From positions 310,001-374,000 of the forward strand of contig CAXXSW010000004.1 in NCBI GenBank assembly GCA_963677625.2: a DNA stretch of 64,000 nt, given 5' to 3'. Source of the stretch: UBA1351 sp963677625. Its GTDB lineage: Bacteria; Bacillota; Clostridia; Lachnospirales; Vallitaleaceae. The translations under genes and the position numbers were made by a program. The notes beneath the pieces were generated by a model. The model made no database searches. It was not told the origin of the DNA and saw only the letters and a program-made list of their open reading frames with translations. Below are positions 1 to 6,572 of this stretch, piece after piece; within the stretch, counting starts at the first letter, position 1, and each line of letters starts with the position of its first letter.

Positions 1-269
1 CTTCGACTGCCAACTCAATCATCGTCAAGAGGTCATCATACGATTCAGACAGTCCTTCATAATCCTCGACGCGATCTTTATATCCCTTAAGCGTTTTCAT
101 GACTTCCATGCTGTTTGCTTGATCATCCCAAAAGTCTTCACGACCCATTTCATTTTCAAGGGTTTCTATCTTTATTTTAACATTATCCAAGTCAAAGTGA
201 AACACTCAATTCATTTAACTTAGTTGTATAACCAGCCAAGTCCTGCTTGATCTGTTCTATAACTATCAT
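1..269 (-). CDS. prfB: Peptide chain release factor 2, 5' part, with programmed +1 frameshift
   Basis: RF2 releases finished proteins at UAA and UGA codons. Only the N-terminal part is present; the gene runs off the left edge. The start ATG at 269-267 follows an AGAGGTG ribosome site. The first 25 codons (MIVIEQIKQDLAGY... ending VSL) are followed by an in-frame TGA at 194-192 in the context CTT TGA C. Shifting +1 at that point gives DLDNVKIKIETLENEM and then the RF2-like GREDFWDDQ, so the protein is read by the classical autoregulatory frameshift. Its upstream neighbour is secA, a common arrangement. An extended -10 (TGTTATAAT, 368-376 on the complement) lies in the 170-base gap after secA and may be its promoter. 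Confidence 0.93.
191..197 (-). promoter_or_regulatory. prfB: prfB +1 frameshift site (CTTTGAC)
   Basis: On the minus strand the sequence reads CTT TGA C, the canonical slippery Leu codon, the UGA stop read by RF2 itself, and a following C that weakens termination. The Shine-Dalgarno-like block that normally sits just upstream is poor here: the preceding bases read GAATTGAGTGTTTCA, with only GAGTG as a possible match. Confidence 0.9.
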
Positions 270-439
270 TAAATCACCTCTTCCAGTTTTATTATTAATT
301 AGGTCATCAAGAGCATGTCCATTTGTAAGGATCACATGTAAAACAAACTCTAGAAACCTTATTTATTATTATAACATAAAAATTAGTACAAAACCTGTAG
401 TATCAATCCTTCTAAAGTTAATATTCTTTGAACAAACTG

Positions 440-3037
440 TTAAGCTTCTACACGATAATTAAAGTTCTCACTAGGTCCATGGCATTGCTTGTATTTTTTT
501 CCACTTCCACAATGGCAAGGTTCATTACGACCAAGTTTACGGCCTTCCTTCTTAACGGTACGTTTATTGGTTTCATTTCCTCTGTTAGTGGAAATGTTCT
601 TAGCAACCCTTTCTCTTTCAAGCTTGTTTTTGGGAGCAATTCTAAAGAGAATACGAACAGTATCTTCTTGGATGCTTTCAATCATTTCATCAAACATGTC
701 AAAGCCAACAAATTTGTACTCAATTAAAGGATCTCTTTGACCAAAAGCTCGAAGCGAAATACCTTGGCGCATCTGATCCATGTTATCAATATGGTCCATC
801 CATTTTTGATCAATGGCCTTTAGCATAATAACACGTTCTGGTTCACGCATCATTTCAGGTGTATCAAACTCAGCTTCTTTTGCTTCATATAGCTTATGGG
901 CTAGGTCCTTAAGGAAGTCAATGAACTTCTCTTTCGTAAATTCATCTCTCGCTTCCTCTGAAATATTAAAGTTAGGGAATGGAATTATCTTGGTTAATGA
1001 CTCCCGTAAACCTTTTAGATCCCATTCATCCATATGATCCATACCATTAGAATGGGCATTTACATTTCGTTCAATAATCTGATCAATCATATTCATAACA
1101 ATGGATCGCATACTGTCACCCTTAAGAACCTTTTGCCGTTCTTCATAGATGATTTCTCTTTGTTCATTCATGACCTGATCATAATCCAAAAGTCGTTTAC
1201 GTACGCCAAAGTTATTACCCTCAACCTTAGACTGGGCATCTTCTATTCTATTGGATAAAATCCCTGCACTGATAGGCTCATCATCAGGCAAACCAAGTCG
1301 TTCAACAGTATTCTTCATACGGTCAGAACCAAAGAGACGCATAAGATCATCTTCAAGAGAAATATAAAATCTTGATTCTCCCGGGTCACCTTGACGACCA
1401 GCACGACCACGTAATTGATTATCAATACGTCTAGATTCATGTCTTTCTGTACCAATAATCTTAAGACCACCAGCTTCCTTAACACCTTGACCTAATTTAA
1501 TGTCTGTACCACGACCAGCCATATTAGTAGCGATAGTTACAGCCCCTAATTGACCGGCATCTGCTACAATCTCAGCCTCACGCTCATGAAACTTAGCATT
1601 AAGTACTTTATGTGGTATTCCATTTTTTTTGAAGTATTTACTTAATTCTTCTGAAGAGTCAATAGATACTGTCCCTACAAGAACCGGTTGGCCTTTTTCG
1701 TAACTTTCTTTGACATCTTTAGTAATGGCTCTATATTTTTCTGGTATAGTCTTGTATACAACATCATTATGATCTTTTCTAGCAATTGGCCTATTTGTAG
1801 GAATTTCAATAACATCCATACCATAAATGGATCTAAATTCTTCTTCCTCTGTTAATGCGGTACCTGTCATACCTGCTTTTTTCTTATATCTATTAAAGTA
1901 ATTTTGAAAGGTAATAGTTGCTAGCGTTTTGCTCTCACGTTTTACCTTAACATTTTCTTTGGCTTCAATAGCCTGATGCAAGCCATTGGAGTAGCGACGC
2001 CCCGGCATAAGACGTCCTGTAAACTCGTCAACTATAACAATTTGATCTTCTTTGACTACATAATCTTTATCTCGATGCATTAATTTCAAAGCTTTAAGAG
2101 CCAGATTAATGTGATGCTGAATTTCCATATTTTCTGGATCTGCAAGGTTGTCAATCTGGAAAAAAGCCTCAACCTTGGAGACACCTTCAGCAGTTAAGGT
2201 TGCATTTTTAGTCTTTTCGTCAACAACAAAGTCTCCTTCTTCTTGAATATCTTCATTCATAAGGGCAGACAACTTGTTAATCTCACCAATGATACGGCCT
2301 TCTTTTAAACGAAGAGCTAACATATGTGCCTGTTGATAAAGGTGGGTAGATTTTGAGGATGATCCTGAAATAATAAGTGGCGTTCTGGCCTCATCAATTA
2401 AAACCGAGTCAACCTCATCAATAATAGCATAATGAAGGTCTCTTTGAACCATTTCCTTTTTATAGATAACCATATTATCTCTCAAATAATCAAAACCAAA
2501 TTCATTATTGGTTCCATATGTAATATCACAATTATAGGCAGCTCTTCTTTCATCATTATCAACACCATTAAGAATACAGCCTACTGTCAAACCAAGAAAG
2601 TTAAATACCTGTCCCATCCACTCTGCATCACGATGTGCAAGATAATCATTGACAGTAACAACATGAACCCCTTTACCTTCTAACGCATTAAGGTATGCTG
2701 CAAGAGGAGCTACCAAGGTTTTACCTTCACCAGTACGCATCTCTGCAATTCTTCCTTGATGGAGTACAACTGCACCGACAAGTTGAACACGGTAAGGTCT
2801 CATATCAAGAACCCTGCGTGCTGCCTCTCTAGCAACAGCAAATGCTTCAACCATAATATCATCCACTGTTTCACCATCAGCTAAACGTTTTTTAAATTCA
2901 TCAGTCTTAGCTGATAGTTCTGCATCAGATAACTTTTCTATTTCAGGCTCTAATGCCTCAATTTCATCTACTATCGGATATATTCTCTTAAGCTCACGCT
3001 CACTATGGGTTCCGAAGATCTTATCAAAAACTCCCAC
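440..3037 (-). CDS. secA: Preprotein translocase ATPase SecA
   Basis: SecA is the ATP-driven motor that pushes unfolded secretory proteins through the SecYEG membrane channel. The 865-residue product has the Walker A motif MRTGEGKT near residue 105, the DEAD-type box IIDEVDSVLIDEARTP near 210, helicase motif GRGTD near 500, and GRAGRQGDPG near 540. The C-terminal tail carries the zinc-binding SEC-C motif CHCGSGKKYKQCH, which binds SecB or lipids in other species. The start is GTG at 3037-3035, preceded by GGAAGGTGAA. It lies upstream of prfB on the same strand. Length and motifs are normal for the family. Confidence 0.98.
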   Translation of the reverse strand: MGVFDKIFGTHSERELKRIYPIVDEIEALEPEIEKLSDAELSAKTDEFKKRLADGETVDDIMVEAFAVAREAARRVLDMRPYRVQLVGAVVLHQGRIAEMRTGEGKTLVAPLAAYLNALEGKGVHVVTVNDYLAHRDAEWMGQVFNFLGLTVGCILNGVDNDERRAAYNCDITYGTNNEFGFDYLRDNMVIYKKEMVQRDLHYAIIDEVDSVLIDEARTPLIISGSSSKSTHLYQQAHMLALRLKEGRIIGEINKLSALMNEDIQEEGDFVVDEKTKNATLTAEGVSKVEAFFQIDNLADPENMEIQHHINLALKALKLMHRDKDYVVKEDQIVIVDEFTGRLMPGRRYSNGLHQAIEAKENVKVKRESKTLATITFQNYFNRYKKKAGMTGTALTEEEEFRSIYGMDVIEIPTNRPIARKDHNDVVYKTIPEKYRAITKDVKESYEKGQPVLVGTVSIDSSEELSKYFKKNGIPHKVLNAKFHEREAEIVADAGQLGAVTIATNMAGRGTDIKLGQGVKEAGGLKIIGTERHESRRIDNQLRGRAGRQGDPGESRFYISLEDDLMRLFGSDRMKNTVERLGLPDDEPISAGILSNRIEDAQSKVEGNNFGVRKRLLDYDQVMNEQREIIYEERQKVLKGDSMRSIVMNMIDQIIERNVNAHSNGMDHMDEWDLKGLRESLTKIIPFPNFNISEEARDEFTKEKFIDFLKDLAHKLYEAKEAEFDTPEMMREPERVIMLKAIDQKWMDHIDNMDQMRQGISLRAFGQRDPLIEYKFVGFDMFDEMIESIQEDTVRILFRIAPKNKLERERVAKNISTNRGNETNKRTVKKEGRKLGRNEPCHCGSGKKYKQCHGPSENFNYRVEA

Positions 3038-3252
3038 TTATGTTCACCTTCCAATTCATTAATTTGCCTTAACCAATATATTGTATCATCATTATGAGCT
3101 TCATACAAGCTCATGGTATAAACATAGATATTTATAAGACAATTTTCAGCTAAGCCAGGATCTCGAAAAAGCTCGAGGTTATTATTCATATTGAAAACAT
3201 TCTATCACATGAATAATAGTATAGATATTAACAAAGTATTAAAAAAATATTA

Positions 3253-3283
3253 AGGCACCTATGGTATAAGACCATAAGTGCCT
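3253..3283 (-). terminator. Terminator after serS
   Basis: On the minus strand AGGCACTTATGG and CCATAGGTGCCT form a 12-base-pair stem with one mismatch and a 7-base loop, followed by TAATATTTTTTT. It lies 35 bases after the serS stop, separating serS from secA. Confidence 0.85.
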
Positions 3284-3318
3284 AGATTTACTCTTCAACA
3301 TCTAATATTGTAGTCAAA

Positions 3319-4608
3319 CTATTTATCAGTAGGTTCTATTAAAGATTTCCCACCCATATATGGTCTAAGCGCTTCAGGAATATTAACAGACCCATCTGCA
3401 TTTAAGTTATTCTCAAGGAAAGCAATCAACATTCTAGGTGGAGCAGCTACCGTATTATTTAAGGTATGGGTAAATCCTTTACCACTTTCACCGACATAAC
3501 GGATTTTCAGTCGTCTAGCCTGTGCCTCTCCAAGATTAGAACATGATCCCACTTCAAAATATTTCTCCTGTCTCGGTGACCATGCTTCAATATCTACTGA
3601 TTTTACTTTCAAGTCTGCAAGATCTCCTGAGCAACATTCAAGAGTCCTCACAGGAATATCCATACTCCTAAATAAATCAACTGTATGTTTCCACATTTCT
3701 TGGTACCACTTCATAGAGTCCTCTGGCTTACAAACCACCACCATTTCCTGCTTTTCAAACTGATGAATTCTGTAAACACCACGTTCTTCAATACCGTGGG
3801 CACCTTTTTCTTTCCTAAAACAAGGTGAATAAGATGTAAGAGTATGAGGCAGGGTATCCTCCTGAATAATGGTATCAATATACTTACCAATCATAGAGTG
3901 TTCGCTGGTACCAATAAGGTAAAGGTCTTCACCTTCAATCTTATACATCATGGCTTCCATTTCAGCAAATGACATAACACCAGTGACCACATCACTACGA
4001 ATCATATATGGAGGTATGCAATAGGTAAAACCTTTTTCAATCATAAAGTCCCTGGCATATGATGTAACTGCAGAGTGAAGTCTAGCTATATCACCCATTA
4101 GGTAATAGAAACCATTACCAGCTACTTTGGCCGCCGCCTCAAGATCAATACCATTGAATCTTTTCATAATATCCGTATGATAGGGCACTTCAAAATCAGG
4201 TACTAACGGCTCACCGAATTTTTCAAGTTCAACATTTTCAGAATCATCTTTTCCAATTGGAACACTATCATCAATAATATTTGGAATGACCATCATGACT
4301 TCATTGAGTTTCTCGCCAACTTCTTTTTCAATTCTTTCAAGTTCTGCCAGACGTTTGGCACCTTCCGTAACCTGTTGCTTTACTTTTTCAGCTTCTTCCT
4401 TCTTGCCTTGACCCATTAATGCACCGATTTCTTTGGAAATAGTCTTTCTTTCCGCTCTAAGGCTATCTGCTTCCTGCTGGGCACTCCTTCGTTTTTCATC
4501 AAGTGCTACTGCATCATCAACAAGTCCAACTCGATCATGCTGAAACTTTTTCCTCATATTATCCTTTACTAGGTCAGGATTCTCCCTAACAAATCTGATA
4601 TCTAACAT
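3319..4608 (-). CDS. serS: Seryl-tRNA synthetase
   Basis: It charges tRNA-Ser (and tRNA-Sec) with serine in the cytoplasm. The 429-residue class II enzyme has the long N-terminal antiparallel coiled coil (about residues 30-105) that clamps the tRNA variable arm. Motif 2 is seen at FRKEKGAHG...RIHQFEK (about 265-285) and motif 3 at NTVAAPPRMLIAFLENN (about 385-405). The start ATG is preceded by AAAGGAGAAATGAG. A serine-type T-box leader lies directly upstream and a terminator directly downstream, so it is a single-gene unit controlled by uncharged tRNA-Ser. Nothing unusual in length. Confidence 0.98.
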   Translation of the reverse strand: MLDIRFVRENPDLVKDNMRKKFQHDRVGLVDDAVALDEKRRSAQQEADSLRAERKTISKEIGALMGQGKKEEAEKVKQQVTEGAKRLAELERIEKEVGEKLNEVMMVIPNIIDDSVPIGKDDSENVELEKFGEPLVPDFEVPYHTDIMKRFNGIDLEAAAKVAGNGFYYLMGDIARLHSAVTSYARDFMIEKGFTYCIPPYMIRSDVVTGVMSFAEMEAMMYKIEGEDLYLIGTSEHSMIGKYIDTIIQEDTLPHTLTSYSPCFRKEKGAHGIEERGVYRIHQFEKQEMVVVCKPEDSMKWYQEMWKHTVDLFRSMDIPVRTLECCSGDLADLKVKSVDIEAWSPRQEKYFEVGSCSNLGEAQARRLKIRYVGESGKGFTHTLNNTVAAPPRMLIAFLENNLNADGSVNIPEALRPYMGGKSLIEPTDK

Positions 4609-4708
4609 CTCATTTCTCCTTTAAGTTCTTCCTATTTTATAAGGTTTTAGAATAAACATCAGTGGATTTCATGAATCGCTTTTTTGCTAGATTACTATTT
4701 ATCTATAC

Positions 4709-4930
4709 AAAAAAAGCCATCCATCCACACTTACTATGGGACGAAAAGCTCCGCGTTGCCACCCAAATTGCCGGTAAACCGACCACTCGAAAACAGGATA
4801 AAGGTTGTAAACCTCAGGCTTTCACCTCAGCTCTGAAAGTGGAAAGATTCAATCCTGTACCGGTTCACACCATCCACCGGTTCTCTGTAACATTCAGTAA
4901 ATCGTAGCTTTCTTCTTCGCTGTTTAATTT
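4709..4930 (-). promoter_or_regulatory. T-box riboswitch (Ser) of serS
   Basis: The minus-strand leader contains the conserved T-box sequence TGGGTGGCAACGCGGAGC at 4765-4748, stem I elements (AGAGAACCGG... GGTGTGAACC) and, ahead of ACTTTCAGAG, a candidate serine specifier codon TCC at 4843-4841, placed as in known GAA-NNN-A-CTTTGAG type leaders. A GC-containing hairpin ends in a run of seven T at 4715-4709. Uncharged tRNA-Ser should stabilise the antiterminator and permit serS transcription. Confidence 0.92.
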
Positions 4931-4936
4931 ATGTCT

Positions 4937-4965
4937 ATTATAGTATGTCTTTCATAAAAAGACAA
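4937..4965 (-). promoter_or_regulatory. Sigma-A promoter of the serS leader
   Basis: Minus strand: -35 TTGTCT at 4965-4960, 17-base spacer, perfect -10 TATAAT at 4942-4937. Transcription would begin a few bases ahead of the T-box stem I. Confidence 0.85.
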
Positions 4966-4976
4966 TAGCTAATTTC

Positions 4977-5927
4977 TCAAGCTCCACAAGAAGAGCAGGC
5001 CGAACACCCAAAAGCTTTCATTCGATCAAACCTTCTGATTTCAAAACTATATTTATTGTTAGGGAAGTTCAGTATTGAACCATTGTTAAATATAATAGAA
5101 TCCTTCTGAAAAAGAATCTCTAAAGGTATCAAACTAGTATCTGTCATATCAATGTAGGAATCCACTTCCTGTGGTTCAATGAGATATTCCTCTTTTTGAT
5201 TTTTAACGTAAATCGAGTTTGCAGACGTTTTAATTCCTGTCAAAATACCCTCTTCATTAAATCTAAGTGAATTATGATCGGCATTTATTCCTATGGCATC
5301 ATAATCAAAAGACCATATCTTACCAATTGGTGTATCAACCTGTATTTGAGTTGCTGGTTCTAATGATTTCAACTTACCGTTTTCATAAAGAGAAAAGCCA
5401 ATCCTTACTTTGATTTGACCAAGAGATGTTTGTAAAGATACAGTTTCCCCAGGCCATAGTGTAACACTCTTGATTTTACCTGACCGATAAAAATACAGTC
5501 CAATTACCTTTGTATAAAACTCTCCGAATTCAAACTTAAAATGATAGTCTTCAACAAGTTTTCCTTCATCCTCTTCTGACCAAAATCCGTTAATTTGTCC
5601 ATTTCTAGGAAAAACCCGTTTGATTTTGCCATCATCGTAAAAGGTGACCAGTTCAGCCTTTACATCACCAAAGGGCGAATACACGGTCATCTGCTTTTCA
5701 AGAGCTATGCTTTTTACCACACCATTTTCATAAAAGCTCACTGAACTTCTCTGTTTATGCATCCTGTCAGTCGTTTCTTTACTTGTATACTTAGGTACAA
5801 AAACACCATATGGTGTTCTAATTTCATTATATTCACTAAGTTCACAGTCGAAGACTTTTCCATCAATATAGGTATCATGACGGACCACACCCGTCAGTGT
5901 TCCATACTCTGTATATACTGTATTCAT
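4977..5927 (-). CDS. Uncharacterised protein with MORN/YwqK-like repeats and a Cys-rich tail
   Basis: The 316-residue product has no signal peptide or membrane segment. It contains about six degenerate repeats built on aromatic-Y/F-x-x-G-x-(V/I/L)-K-S motifs (SFYENGVVKSI, TFYDDGKIKRV, YFYRSGKIKSV, SLYENGKLKSL, RFNEEGILTGI), resembling the beta-hairpin repeats of MORN or YwqK-type proteins, each followed by a phrase such as TPIGKI or SPFGDV. The protein ends in FGCSACSSCGA, three closely spaced cysteines that could bind a metal or form disulfides. RBS AAGGAGG sits 6 bases before the ATG. It stands alone between serS and an inverted-repeat region. I do not know its function; repeats of this kind often mediate protein or lipid contact. 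Confidence 0.8.
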   Translation of the reverse strand: MNTVYTEYGTLTGVVRHDTYIDGKVFDCELSEYNEIRTPYGVFVPKYTSKETTDRMHKQRSSVSFYENGVVKSIALEKQMTVYSPFGDVKAELVTFYDDGKIKRVFPRNGQINGFWSEEDEGKLVEDYHFKFEFGEFYTKVIGLYFYRSGKIKSVTLWPGETVSLQTSLGQIKVRIGFSLYENGKLKSLEPATQIQVDTPIGKIWSFDYDAIGINADHNSLRFNEEGILTGIKTSANSIYVKNQKEEYLIEPQEVDSYIDMTDTSLIPLEILFQKDSIIFNNGSILNFPNNKYSFEIRRFDRMKAFGCSACSSCGA

Positions 5928-6053
5928 TCGCTGCCTCCTTCCGGTGCGTACACCGATGACACTTATTACATATTTTCCCTAAATACAAAAAGTTAAATAA
6001 CTTTAAAACCAAGAACAAAAAAACTTCGCCTCGTTCGCTTGCGATTGTTGCAC

Positions 6054-6121
6054 TAGGAAAGTTTCCTTGTAGGCATCATGTCGGTCTTTTGGACATGATG
6101 CTGGAATAGAGAACTTTCCTA
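6054..6121. repeat. Nested inverted repeat, possible dispersed element or structured RNA
   Basis: Two inverted repeats are nested: TAGGAAAGTT (6054-6063) with AACTTTCCTA (6112-6121) outside, and GCATCATGTC (6073-6082) with GACATGATGC (6092-6101) inside. The arms are perfect. On the minus strand the element is followed by a G/C-rich stretch containing CGCAAGCGAACGAGGCGAAG (6048-6024, in part) and then seven T. The layout suggests either a small mobile repeat carrying its own terminator or a structured non-coding RNA. No coding sense is apparent. Confidence 0.6.
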
Positions 6122-6133
6122 TAGAATAAAAAA

Positions 6134-6165
6134 AGCAAAGACCACCAAATGGTTGCGTCTTTGCT
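6134..6165 (-). terminator. Rho-independent terminator upstream of the nested repeat
   Basis: AGCAAAGAC (6134-6142) pairs perfectly with GTCTTTGCT (6157-6165); on the minus strand the stem is followed by TTTTTTTATT. No obvious minus-strand gene ends just before it, since valS has its own terminator-like hairpin at 6477-6529, so it may be a second valS stop or part of the repeat element next to it. Confidence 0.75.
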
Positions 6166-6339
6166 ACCCTTATTTTATCATATGACAATCATACATGCAA
6201 GAATCAATATCATTTAAACTTTACATTTATTTCTTATATTATTTACACGATTTTACTTTAGTTTCCTAGTCTCTTCATATAAAAGTGGTATTATAAACCA
6301 TCTGAACTAATGTAGCTTTAGAAGGAGGGATGTGTAAGT

Positions 6340-6423
6340 ATGGGAAAAATAGAAAAATTAGCGACTTATGGCTATTTAGTAATCATAGTCATATTCATCT
6401 GTATCTTATGCCTGTCCATTTAA
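6340..6423 (+). CDS. 27-residue hydrophobic membrane micro-protein
   Basis: A short ORF, MGKIEKLATYGYLV followed by IIVIFICILCLSI, starts with ATG at 6340 and ends with TAA at 6421-6423. It is preceded by an almost ideal ribosome site (GAAGGAGGG at 6321-6329, 10-base spacing). The protein is a charged N-terminus followed by a single membrane-spanning stretch of about 18 residues with two cysteines. A hairpin at 6477-6529 could terminate it. A possible -10 (TATTAT) lies near 6290. The strong RBS and clean single-helix composition argue for a real gene, but the length is too short for certainty. Function unknown; small single-helix proteins often bind larger membrane complexes. Confidence 0.6.
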   Translation: MGKIEKLATYGYLVIIVIFICILCLSI

Positions 6424-6476
6424 TCCTTAGATTATAAGAAAAACTTTGAAACTTGGTAACCACTATATAAAATAAT

Positions 6477-6529
6477 AAGGGCTGTTAGTCACAGAATGGT
6501 TCATACCTAATCTAAAACTAACAACCCTT
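6477..6529. terminator. Bidirectional hairpin between the micro-ORF and valS
   Basis: AAGGG-C-TGTTAGT (6477-6489) pairs with ACTAACA-A-CCCTT (6517-6529) around one mismatch. It is followed by ATTTAAT on the plus strand and by ATTATTTT on the minus strand. It lies 43 bases after the valS stop and 53 after the micro-ORF stop, so it may serve both. Confidence 0.6.
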
Positions 6530-6572
6530 ATTTAATGATATTAATAAGTATAATCACCTACTAAATAGTCTT

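Noticed and set aside
2971..3189. Minus-strand ORF of about 72 codons overlapping the secA start
   Set aside because: It overlaps secA in another frame, has no ribosome site and no recognisable motif.
4662..4907. Plus-strand ORF across the serS leader
   Set aside because: It lies antisense to the T-box structure; its sequence is explained by conserved RNA elements.
6003..6188. Minus-strand ORF through the nested repeat
   Set aside because: It covers two hairpins and the repeat arms; the reading frame is incidental.
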